Below are positions 17,523 to 25,531 of a DNA stretch of 64,000 bases, one piece after another; the stretch's first letter is position 1, and every line of letters begins with the position of its first letter. The notes below the pieces were generated by a model. It was not told the origin of the DNA. It worked only from the letters and a program-made list of their open reading frames with translations, and searched no databases. The position numbers and the translations under genes were made by a program. This DNA comes from Streptomyces fulvoviolaceus (GTDB taxonomy: Bacteria; Actinomycetota; Actinomycetes; Streptomycetales; Streptomycetaceae). The DNA is taken from positions 62,001 through 126,000 of the forward strand of contig NZ_JOEY01000030.1 of NCBI RefSeq assembly GCF_000718165.1, read 5' to 3'.

Positions 17523-17934
17523 ACTGTGGGCGGTGGGCAATACCGAGGCGTGGGAATGGAGTTGACCATCAATGCGGGTGAGGGTCCTGTCGCACGTGGG
17601 CGAGCCTGCCCAGACCCGGTCACGCGTACGTGCCGGGCGCTCTGCGGCACGGCAGCGGCAGCGAGATGCACGCTGTGCTCGTCATCAAGCCGCCGCGGAG
17701 CAGGGTGCGCTCGTCATCCAAGGCCGTGCTGGCCGCCAGACCCATTGGTTCCCCGGCGCCGACAACATCGCCGGTCGTCAGGCCATCATGGTGCCTTTCC
17801 CGGCTCAGGACGGCCCGTTCCTGATCGCCCTGGCGACGAGTACGTCCGATGCGGCGAACGACTCACCGGGCCGCTCCCCGGTCGCCGGAGGGCATCACCG
17901 ACCCTGCCGCGGTCGGCGGCTGGTCGCAGTGCGG
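17523..17934. other. gene-free or decayed region
   Basis: About 410 bp between the operator and the TetR stop. One forward frame reads ALVIQGRAGRQTHWFPGADN and then AIMVPFPAQDGPFLIALAT, which has protein-like character. It lacks a start and its N-terminal part is arginine-rich nonsense. It could be a remnant, but I cannot name the family. Confidence 0.35.
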
Positions 17935-18564
17935 TCAATCGTCCCGACAGGCAGGGTAAAGATCGAGGACGATCAGGAGGAGGGTGCGTTCGAGGAGGCA
18001 GACGGTCTGGTCGCGGGTCAGAGTGCCGCGGTTGAGCCACTCGTTCGTCGCGGCCCGCGCCATCGAGCCGAAGGCACGGGACATGGCGCGCAGGGATTCG
18101 ATCCCCTCGGCGTCGGGGTCGATGTCGAGGGCACGCAGGAGTTGGTCGACGGTCACCTCTTCCGACTCACGCATGACGGCCTCGATGTCGGGGTCGTGGC
18201 CGTGCGACATGACGTCGACCGTAACGAGCCAGATACCGCGGTGGCGTGAGACGACGGTGAGGAAGCGGTCGACGACACCACTGACGCGCTCCTCGAGGCT
18301 TCCCTTGGGAAGCCTGTCGAGCACGGAGTCCGGGACAGCGATCATCTCGCGCACGACCTCGAGGTAGAGCTCGCGCTTTCCGCCGAAGTAGTGGCCGACC
18401 AGCCCCCGGGCGACACCGGCTTCCCGGGCGACATCGGCGAGAGACACGGCCCCGTAGGGCCGCTCGCCGAATATCCGGCGTGCGCACACGAGGATCTGGT
18501 CCCGGCGCGCTTCGGGCTCCATCCGGGTACGGACTCGCCCGCCGTGTTCGGTGCTGGCTGTCAT
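17935..18564 (-). CDS. TetR-family regulator, candidate repressor of cluster I
   Basis: The 209-residue protein has a TetR N-terminal helix-turn-helix, ILVCARRIFGERPYGAVSLA then VAREAGVARGLVGHYFGGKRE (about residues 22-68). A helical ligand-binding domain follows. Its start is 4 bp from the stop of the GMC oxidoreductase gene, so both are on one transcript under operator site 4. Co-transcription with an operator-bearing gene is typical of an autoregulated local repressor. It is therefore the best candidate to bind the five dyads, with a pathway acyl-CoA or steroid-like ligand as inducer. This is inference. Confidence 0.9.
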   Translation of the reverse strand: MTASTEHGGRVRTRMEPEARRDQILVCARRIFGERPYGAVSLADVAREAGVARGLVGHYFGGKRELYLEVVREMIAVPDSVLDRLPKGSLEERVSGVVDRFLTVVSRHRGIWLVTVDVMSHGHDPDIEAVMRESEEVTVDQLLRALDIDPDAEGIESLRAMSRAFGSMARAATNEWLNRGTLTRDQTVCLLERTLLLIVLDLYPACRDD

Positions 18565-18568
18565 CGCA

Positions 18569-20371
18569 TCATCTTGCCACGGGGCGCTCGATGACTGTCA
18601 GGGGCAGGTGAAGCGCACCTGGCGCGGCTTCGGGTACGACTGGACGGCCGGGCGCGACCGGACGGATGCGCTCGAATCCGGCACCGAGCGGCGGACGAGT
18701 ATCGGCCTCGCCCTTGTTCGGCCAGTAGGCCATGGCGCGCTCCGCCTGGGCGGTGATGGTCAGGGAGGGATTGACGCCGAGGTTGGCACTGATGGTGGAT
18801 CCGTCGACGACGTGCAGGCCCGGGTGCCCGTAGAGGCGGTGATAGGGGTCGACAACTCCGGTGTCGGAGGAATCGCCGATGGTGCAGCCGCCGATGAAGT
18901 GGCCGGTGAGCGGGATGTCGAAGAAGTCGCCGACCCCTCCGGCCGGTACACCGCCGATCTTCGCCGCGGCACGGCGTGCGACATCGTGACCGACCGGGAT
19001 CCATGAGGGATTCGGGTCGCCTTCGCCCTGTCGCGTGGTCATCCGCCTGCGGCCCAGCAGCCCTCGGCTGGTATAGGTGGTGACGGAATTGTCCAGCGTC
19101 TGCATGACGAGCAGGAAGATCGACTGTTCGGACCAGCGGCGGGGGTTGTGGATGGTCCACAAGTGCTTCCGCATCTTCCCCATTTCGCGCAGCGCGGAGA
19201 GCCAGCGGGGTCCGCGGCCGTCGCCGTCGACGAGCACGCCGAAGATCAGGGAGAGCAGGTTGCTGTCTTTCCCATATCTCACCGGTTCTATGTGGGTGAC
19301 GGAATCGGGATGGATGGACGAGCTGATGGCGACGCCCTTGGTGTAGTCCGCCTTCCTGCTGGGGGTGCGGGCGGCGAGGACGGCCTCGGAGTTGGTACGG
19401 GCCAGGTAGCCCAGACGCGGGGAGACACCGGGGAGGACGCCGCGGTCGCGCATGTCGTGGAGCAGCCGCTGTGTGCCGAGGGCCGCTGCCGAGAGGACGA
19501 CCTGACCAGCGGTGAAGACCTCCTTGCGGCGCAGTCGGTCACCCGTGCGGATGCACTCGACGTCGTAGCCGCCGCCGGGGCGCGGACGCACTGCGGTCAC
19601 CGAGGTGAGCGGGTGGACGATGGCCCCGGCCTGCTCGGCCAGGTACAGATAGTTCTTGACGAGGGTGTTCTTGGCGTTGTGCCGGCATCCCGTCATGCAT
19701 TCGCCGCAGTGGGTGCAACTGCGGCGCCTGGGGCCGACGCCACCGAAGAACGGGTCCGGGACATCCGTGCCAGGAGCGTTGCCCGGCTTGCCGAAGAACA
19801 CCCCGACGGGAGTGGGGGTGTAGGTGTGCTCGACGCCGATGTCCTTGGCCACGTCGAGCATGACGCGGTCGGCCGGTGTCGTGGCGGGATTCCTGGTGAC
19901 GCCGAGCATGCGGGACGCCTGGTCGTAGTACGGAGCGAGTTCGCTCTTCCAGTCGGTGATGTGCGCCCAACTGCGGTCGGAGTAGAAGCTGTCCGGCGGC
20001 ATGTAGAGGGTGTTGGCGTAGACGAGCGAGCCCCCGCCCACGCCGGCGCCGCTGAGGACGAGCACGTTCTTCAGCAGCGTCATGCGCAAGATTCCGGTGC
20101 ACCCGGCGGCGGGGTTGAACAGATAGTCGCGTACGTGCCAGGAGTTCTTGGGCAACTCGTCGTCTGTGAAGCGGCGCCCTGCTTCGAGGACGCCGACGCG
20201 ATAGCCCTTCTCGGTGAGACGCAGGGCGCTGACACTGCCGCCGAAGCCGGAGCCGACGACGATCACGTCGTAGTGAAAGCGGTTGTCGGGCACTGGCGTT
20301 GGTGGCTTGGCCGACTGGGTCGCGCGCTCCGGTTCGGGCGCTGGGGTGGGGTGTGGTCGGGCCGTGGACAT
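18569..20371 (-). CDS. GMC oxidoreductase (cholesterol-oxidase-like) with four-cysteine motif
   Basis: The 600-residue flavoenzyme has GSGFGGSVSALRL (40-52) for FAD binding and GAGVGGGSLVYANTLY near 108. The C-terminal substrate and FAD region has GHFIGGCTIG and VVDGSTISANLGVNPSLTI. It also has CTHCGECMTGC with Cys219, 222, 225 and 229, a ferredoxin-like CxxCxxCxxxC seen in the ChoD-like branch of the family. A 3-hydroxysteroid or other alcohol is a reasonable substrate. No signal peptide is evident. It is followed after 4 bp by the TetR gene and preceded at 50 bp by operator site 4. Confidence 0.9.
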   Translation of the reverse strand: MSTARPHPTPAPEPERATQSAKPPTPVPDNRFHYDVIVVGSGFGGSVSALRLTEKGYRVGVLEAGRRFTDDELPKNSWHVRDYLFNPAAGCTGILRMTLLKNVLVLSGAGVGGGSLVYANTLYMPPDSFYSDRSWAHITDWKSELAPYYDQASRMLGVTRNPATTPADRVMLDVAKDIGVEHTYTPTPVGVFFGKPGNAPGTDVPDPFFGGVGPRRRSCTHCGECMTGCRHNAKNTLVKNYLYLAEQAGAIVHPLTSVTAVRPRPGGGYDVECIRTGDRLRRKEVFTAGQVVLSAAALGTQRLLHDMRDRGVLPGVSPRLGYLARTNSEAVLAARTPSRKADYTKGVAISSSIHPDSVTHIEPVRYGKDSNLLSLIFGVLVDGDGRGPRWLSALREMGKMRKHLWTIHNPRRWSEQSIFLLVMQTLDNSVTTYTSRGLLGRRRMTTRQGEGDPNPSWIPVGHDVARRAAAKIGGVPAGGVGDFFDIPLTGHFIGGCTIGDSSDTGVVDPYHRLYGHPGLHVVDGSTISANLGVNPSLTITAQAERAMAYWPNKGEADTRPPLGAGFERIRPVAPGRPVVPEAAPGALHLPLTVIERPVAR

Positions 20372-20420
20372 GAGGACTCCAGGCGGAACAACGTCGTTGT
20401 GGGCTCGTCACTCTCGCGCC

Positions 20421-20441
20421 CTATTGGCGCCCCGTCAAGAA
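20421..20441. promoter_or_regulatory. cluster I operator, site 4
   Basis: CTATTGGCG is perfect on the left. The right arm CGTCAAGAA is degenerate. The site lies 50 bp before the GMC oxidoreductase start. Confidence 0.65.
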
Positions 20442-20463
20442 GTCTCGGCAATCCCTGTCCGCT

Positions 20464-20484
20464 CTATTGACGACCCGCCAGTAA
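20464..20484. promoter_or_regulatory. cluster I operator, site 5
   Basis: CTATTGACG and CGCCAGTAA around ACC. It is in the divergent promoter, about 97 bp before the hydrolase start and 22 bp after site 4. Confidence 0.7.
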
Positions 20485-20580
20485 GCGCCCCACAGTGACA
20501 CCACTCTCCCGTGGCACCGTCGCCCGGCTCCGCCCGGCAGCGCCGTGCCCGTCAGCCCCATCCTTCGAAGGAGACTGCCG

Positions 20581-21498
20581 GTGTCTCGTGGTCGTCCGCC
20601 GTCAACTGCGGCCCTTTCGCCCGCCCGAGACTCCCGGAGCCTCGCGCAACGCCCCACGAAATCGACGTTGGTCCACGACCGTTTCGGCAGCGGCGAGGCC
20701 ATCATCCTTCTGCACGGTGTTGGCAGTCGGCGCGGCGTGTGGTCGCCGGTCAGCGATCTGCTCGCGGCCCACCACGACGTGGTGGCCGTGGACTTCCCGG
20801 GATTCGGCGACTCACCTTCGGACGCGCGCGCCGACGGCAGCATCGAAGCGTATGCGACGTGTATCGAGGAACTGATTGCGGAGCTCGGGATCCAACACCC
20901 GCATGTCGTAGGCAACTCGATGGGTGGCGCGGTGGCGCTCGAACTCGGACGACGCGGTGTCGCGCGATCGGTCGTAGCCTTCGCGCCCATCGGTTTCTGG
21001 CGCCGGCCGGGACTTATCTGGACCAGGACGGCGGTACGGACGATGCGGGCGGTCTCCCGTCCCCTGCGACCGTTGCTCCCTGCACTTGCCCGATCTCGCA
21101 CCGCCCGTGGGCTGTTGTTCGGCACCTTCTACGGCAGGCCTCGCCAACTCGACAGGACCCGCGGTCTCGCCGACGTCGAGGGCCTGGTGAGTGCCGCGGG
21201 TGTGGACTCGGCGCTCGACGGATTCGGGCGCTGGCGCCTTGGGACGCCCGGCCGGCTCACCGAGATTCCCGTGACGATCGCCTGGGGATCACGCGACGTG
21301 CTACTCACCTACTCCACCCAGGCGCGCCGCGCCCGATGGCTCGTGCCCTGGGCGCGGCATGTCAGCCTCGACGGCTGCGGCCATCTGCCCTTCCCCGACG
21401 ACCCGGCCGCGTGTCTGGCCGCCGTACTCGAGACGACGCACGCCACCGGCCCGAACCATTCGACCGTCGGCACCCGGGCAACGGGGGTACCCCGATGA
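20581..21498 (+). CDS. alpha/beta hydrolase
   Basis: The 305-residue serine hydrolase has the oxyanion HGVGSRRGVW near residue 45 and the nucleophile elbow GNSMGG with Ser113. An Asp lies in AWGSRDVLLTY, and the catalytic His is in DGCGHLPFPDD. Esterase, thioesterase or C-C bond hydrolase activity is possible. The GTG at 20581 follows AAGGAG by 7 nt; an earlier in-frame GTG at 20545 lacks this. The stop overlaps the aldehyde dehydrogenase start (ATGA). It leads a forward operon that runs to DUF6114 and diverges from the GMC/TetR operon. Confidence 0.88.
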   Translation: MSRGRPPSTAALSPARDSRSLAQRPTKSTLVHDRFGSGEAIILLHGVGSRRGVWSPVSDLLAAHHDVVAVDFPGFGDSPSDARADGSIEAYATCIEELIAELGIQHPHVVGNSMGGAVALELGRRGVARSVVAFAPIGFWRRPGLIWTRTAVRTMRAVSRPLRPLLPALARSRTARGLLFGTFYGRPRQLDRTRGLADVEGLVSAAGVDSALDGFGRWRLGTPGRLTEIPVTIAWGSRDVLLTYSTQARRARWLVPWARHVSLDGCGHLPFPDDPAACLAAVLETTHATGPNHSTVGTRATGVPR

Positions 21499-23045
21499 CG
21501 ACTTCAGCCGAAGCGGAAACGGAAGCAGCGCAGGCCACAGCGACCTTCACCTCCACGGACCCTGCCACCGGAAAGACGGTCGCCGAATTCCCCGTGTGCT
21601 CCTCCGCCGACATCGACGCCGCAGTGGCAACAGCCCGCACGGCGGCTGTGTGGTGGACGGGGCTCCGGCCCGCCGAGCGCGAGAGGTACCTGCTGGACTG
21701 GGCGGGCGCCATCTGGTCGCGTCGCGAGGAGCTTGCCGATCTCCTGCACCGCGAGAACGGCAAGACCCTGGACGACTGCCTGATCGAGACCGTCATGGCA
21801 CTGGAGCATCTGCGCTGGGCGGCGCGCAACGCCGAACGGGTGCTCCGCACACGACGTGTGAACACCGGTCTGCTCATGGTCAACCACTCGGCGACGGTGC
21901 AGCGGTTGCCGCTCGGGGTGATCGGCGTGATCGGCCCGTGGAACTACCCGCTCTACACGCCGATGGGTTCGATCGCCTATGCGCTGGCGGCTGGGAACGC
22001 GGTGGTCTTCAAGCCCAGCGAGTACACCCCGGCCGTCGGCGCGTGGCTCGCGCGCTCGTTCGCCGAGGCTGTGCCGTCGGCGCCTGACGGGCTGCTCACC
22101 GTCGTCACCGGAGACGCTTCGACCGGGGCAGCGCTGTGCCACTCGGGCGTCGACAAGATCGCGTTCACCGGTTCGACTCCCACCGGACGGGCGGTCATGG
22201 CGGCCTGTGCGCAGTCCTTGACCCCGGTCGTCCTCGAGTGCGGCGGCAAGGACGCCGTCGTGATCGCCGAGGACGCCGATCTCAACGCCGCGGCGCACGC
22301 CGTCGCCTGGGGATCCATGAGCAACGGCGGCCAGACGTGCGTCGGTGTCGAGCGCGCCTACGTCGTCGCCTCGGTCCGCGACGCCTTCGTCGACAGGCTG
22401 CGGGCAGCGCTCGCCGGCGTCCACTCCGGTTCCGACCACAACGCCAGCTACGGCCCCATGACGACGCAACAGCAGGCCGACATCGTGCGTGCCCATGTCT
22501 CCGACGCGCTCGCGCGCGGCGCGAAGGCCGTCCACGGCAACCCGCAGGCGGACCGCGGCCGGTATGTCGACCCCCTGGTGCTGCTGGACGCACCGGAGGA
22601 CAGTCTGGCCGTCGCCGAGGAGACCTTCGGCCCCACGGTCACCGTCACCACCGTCGCCGATGTCGACGAGGCGGTCCGGTTGGTCAACGCGAGCCGGTTC
22701 GGGCTCGCCGGGGCGGTGTTTTCCCGCCGACGCGGTCAGGAGATCGCCTCCCGGCTCGATGTCGGGGTCGTCACCGTCAACGCCGTCATGTCCTTCGCCG
22801 GCATTCCGGGGGTGCCGCTGGGCGGCAGCCGGGACAGCGGTTTCGGCCGGGTGCACGGCGCCGAGGGCCTGCGGGAGTTCACCCGCACGCGCGGCATCAC
22901 CCACAAACGCTTCTCGACGCCCGGGATGGACGTCATGACCCTGCGGCGGACCCGGATCACGATCGCCCTGACGCGTCGCGTCGCGGGTCTGCTCAACTCC
23001 CGTACTCCCAGGGATATCAAAGGACGACCGAGTGATGAAGCCTGA
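21495..23045 (+). CDS. aldehyde dehydrogenase
   Basis: The 516-residue enzyme oxidises an aldehyde to an acid with NAD(P). The NAD-binding and active-site stretches are GPWNYPLYTP (147-156), FTGSTPTGRAV, VLECGGKD with Glu248, and GGQTCVG with the nucleophile Cys282. It overlaps the hydrolase upstream (ATGA) and the acyl-CoA ligase downstream, so the product acid could pass to the ligase. The last 40 residues (THKRFSTPGMDVMTLRRTR) look like a fatty-aldehyde-dehydrogenase tail that may contact membrane. It fits conversion of long hydrophobic aldehydes. Confidence 0.93.
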   Translation: MTTSAEAETEAAQATATFTSTDPATGKTVAEFPVCSSADIDAAVATARTAAVWWTGLRPAERERYLLDWAGAIWSRREELADLLHRENGKTLDDCLIETVMALEHLRWAARNAERVLRTRRVNTGLLMVNHSATVQRLPLGVIGVIGPWNYPLYTPMGSIAYALAAGNAVVFKPSEYTPAVGAWLARSFAEAVPSAPDGLLTVVTGDASTGAALCHSGVDKIAFTGSTPTGRAVMAACAQSLTPVVLECGGKDAVVIAEDADLNAAAHAVAWGSMSNGGQTCVGVERAYVVASVRDAFVDRLRAALAGVHSGSDHNASYGPMTTQQQADIVRAHVSDALARGAKAVHGNPQADRGRYVDPLVLLDAPEDSLAVAEETFGPTVTVTTVADVDEAVRLVNASRFGLAGAVFSRRRGQEIASRLDVGVVTVNAVMSFAGIPGVPLGGSRDSGFGRVHGAEGLREFTRTRGITHKRFSTPGMDVMTLRRTRITIALTRRVAGLLNSRTPRDIKGRPSDEA

Positions 23046-24846
23046 ACCCCGCACCATGTGCGAAGCGTTCCAGCGGACCGCCGCGCGCTACCCGACCGAG
23101 ATCGCGCTGCGCACGGTAGGCGACGCGACGACGGTCAGCTGGACCGACTACGCACAGCGCGTGCGATCGCTGGCCGAAGGCTTGGCCGCGCTGGGCGTCG
23201 GCCACCGCGACACCGTGGCGATCATGTTGCGCAACCGGCCCGAGTTCCACATCGTCGACGCCGCCGCGATGCATCTGGGCGCCGTTCCCTTCTCCGTGTT
23301 CAACACGTCCTCGCCCGAGCAAGTCGCCTGGCTCGTAAGCGAGTCGGGCACCCGAGTCGTGGTGACCGAGCAGCTGTTCCTGCCCGTCGTCACCCCACCG
23401 GCGGCCGCCTCGGGTGCCACCGTCATCACCGTCGACGGCTCCGCCGATGGCACCCTCGACCTCGCCGACGTCGCGTCGCGCACCGCCGACGGATTCGACT
23501 TCGAGGCCACCTGGCGGTCGGTGCGGCCCGACGACATCCTCACGCTGATCTACACCTCCGGCACCACGGGCCGGCCGAAGGGCGTCGAGATCACCCACCG
23601 AGCCGAACTCGCCGAGTGCGCCGCGACGAACAAGCTGTTCGGAGTACGGCCGGGCGACCGCTTTGTCTCTTTCCTACCTTCCGCTCACATCGCGGACCGG
23701 TGGTCGGCGCACTACACGCAGATGACCGCGGGCACGCAGGTAACGACCGTCGGCAACCCGCGCGACATCGCGGCAGCGCTCGTCGACGCCCGGCCCCATG
23801 TGTTCGGGGCCGTACCGCAGGTGTGGCAGCGCCTGTACAACGCCGTACGCGCGGTGCTGAACGAGGCGGCCGCCACCGAGGGCAACGAGGCGCGGCGCGC
23901 GGCCCTGACCGGCGTACTCGATATTGGTCTGCGTTACGCGACCGGGCTCGACCAGGGAAGTCTCACCCCTGAGCTCAAGGCGATGTGGCAGCAGCTCGAC
24001 GCCGGCATCCTGACCGGTCTACGGACCCGCATGGGACTGGACCAGGTACGCGTGGCGATCTCGGGCGCGGCTCCCATCGCCCCCGCTCTCCTGCTGGGCC
24101 TGCGTGGTCTCGGAATCCCGGTCAGCAACGTGCTGGGCATGTCCGAGCTGTCCGGCACGACGACCTACTCTCCGCCGGGCGAGGCATCCGCCGCTTCGGT
24201 GGGCAGGCCGATCCCGGGCGTCGAGGTGTCACTCGGTAAGGACGGTGAACTCCTGGTGCGCGGCGAAGTCGTCATGCGCGGCTACCGGGACGCCCCGGAG
24301 GCGACCGCCGCCGCCGTCGACAACGACGGGTGGCTGCACACCGGGGACATCGCGACGCTGAGTCCGGACGGCGCGGTCACCATCGTGGACCGCAAGAAGG
24401 ACCTGATGATCAGCTCCGGCGGCAAGAACCTGTCGCCGTCGGCCATCGAGGGCACCCTCCTGTCGCACTGCCCACTGCTGGCCCACGCCGCACTGATCGG
24501 TGACGCCCGGCCATTCGTCACCGCGCTTCTGGTGCCGGATCCCGAGGCGCTGACCGTCTTCGCCACCGAGCATGCCCTGGACGCCGATCCGGCGGACCTG
24601 CCCGCGCATCCGACGGTGCTCGCGGCCGTCACGGCCGGCGTACAGCGCGCCAACGCCGCGCTGTCCGGACCCGAGCAGGTCCGCGACCACACCGTGCTCG
24701 CCGAGGTCTGGGAGCCGGGAAGCGAGGTCCTCACCCACACTCGCAAACTGCGGCGCGGCCCGATCAACGAGCGCTATGCCCCGCACATCGAGGCCATGTA
24801 CGCCGCGTACGCAGCCAAGGCCAGTGCCGCTCCGACCGTGCGCTGA
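23035..24846 (+). CDS. long-chain acyl-CoA ligase (FadD-like)
   Basis: The 603-residue adenylate-forming enzyme makes acyl-CoA from acid, ATP and CoA. The P-loop-like motif YTSGTTGRPKG is at about 173-183. It has the long-chain-type FLPSAHIADRW, the motif GMSELSG, HTGDIATLSPDG with the adenylate Asp, and VDRKKDLMISSGGKNLSPSAIEG near the C terminus. The overlap with the aldehyde dehydrogenase supports a two-step aldehyde to acyl-CoA route. The ATG at 23035 is used; a GTG one codon earlier is possible. Confidence 0.93.
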   Translation: MKPEPRTMCEAFQRTAARYPTEIALRTVGDATTVSWTDYAQRVRSLAEGLAALGVGHRDTVAIMLRNRPEFHIVDAAAMHLGAVPFSVFNTSSPEQVAWLVSESGTRVVVTEQLFLPVVTPPAAASGATVITVDGSADGTLDLADVASRTADGFDFEATWRSVRPDDILTLIYTSGTTGRPKGVEITHRAELAECAATNKLFGVRPGDRFVSFLPSAHIADRWSAHYTQMTAGTQVTTVGNPRDIAAALVDARPHVFGAVPQVWQRLYNAVRAVLNEAAATEGNEARRAALTGVLDIGLRYATGLDQGSLTPELKAMWQQLDAGILTGLRTRMGLDQVRVAISGAAPIAPALLLGLRGLGIPVSNVLGMSELSGTTTYSPPGEASAASVGRPIPGVEVSLGKDGELLVRGEVVMRGYRDAPEATAAAVDNDGWLHTGDIATLSPDGAVTIVDRKKDLMISSGGKNLSPSAIEGTLLSHCPLLAHAALIGDARPFVTALLVPDPEALTVFATEHALDADPADLPAHPTVLAAVTAGVQRANAALSGPEQVRDHTVLAEVWEPGSEVLTHTRKLRRGPINERYAPHIEAMYAAYAAKASAAPTVR

Positions 24847-24895
24847 AGTTCCGCCCACCGCCCGCACCCGTCCGTTCCCCCTCCAGGAGGGCACC

Positions 24896-25531
24896 ATGTC
24901 CAACTTCACGAGACGATCCCGGCGTCCGGCCCCGGGCGAGGGCGCCACCCGGTGGAGGCGGTCAAGTCTCCTGCTGTTGCCGTCCGTCGCCGCGGTCGCG
25001 GCGATGACCGTCGCCATGGCCGAAGGGGCACTCGCGGCCAGCATCGGCGTCTCGGGCCAGCAGTTCAAGGTCACCGCCGCACAGGTCGACGGCAGCCAGG
25101 TGGCCGGCTTCCCTGCGTCGGTCAGGTCCGCGGACGGCAAGGAACTCGAGACGATCCGACTCGGCTTCCAGTCGGCACTGCTGAAGAAACTCTGCCTGAC
25201 TCAGGTCGCCCACATACCGCTCATCGGAGATGTCACGCTCACCTTGAAGTCAGGAGGCAGTGAACCCGTCGCCGTCACCGACTTCATCGCCGACGCCACT
25301 CAGGTCCTCGGCGAGAAGGGCAAGCTCTCCGACGTCGAGGTCGGAGTCGACGCCTCGAGACTGACCCGGGCCGTGGAAGGCGGACGTGGTCCCCAGGGCC
25401 GCTTCGGACTGCAGGCCTCGGCGCTCTCCCTCCAGGACTTCGAGACCACCGCCCAAACGCTGACCAGTGGTAGCTTCACGCTCTCCGGACTCGATCTGAA
25501 CGTCAAGCGCGGATCTGTCGCATGCGGCTGA
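24896..25531 (+). CDS. DUF6230-family exported protein
   Basis: The 211-residue protein has a basic N terminus, a hydrophobic segment (about 24-48, SLLLLPSVAAVAAMTVAMAEG) and a soluble domain. That domain starts SIGVSGQQFKVTAAQVDGSQ and ends GSVACG. This is the DUF6230 pattern common in Streptomyces. Some database entries call members cholesterol esterase, but no serine-hydrolase motif GxSxG is evident here, so I do not adopt that name. A perfect AGGAGG lies 5 nt before the ATG. The stop overlaps the DUF6114 start. Its place after the ligase suggests a surface role in uptake or display of the hydrophobic substrate. Confidence 0.8.
   Translation: MSNFTRRSRRPAPGEGATRWRRSSLLLLPSVAAVAAMTVAMAEGALAASIGVSGQQFKVTAAQVDGSQVAGFPASVRSADGKELETIRLGFQSALLKKLCLTQVAHIPLIGDVTLTLKSGGSEPVAVTDFIADATQVLGEKGKLSDVEVGVDASRLTRAVEGGRGPQGRFGLQASALSLQDFETTAQTLTSGSFTLSGLDLNVKRGSVACG

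Noticed and set aside
24896..25531. Naming the DUF6230 protein a cholesterol esterase
   Set aside because: Some databases use this name, but no serine-hydrolase motif is visible, so I leave function open.
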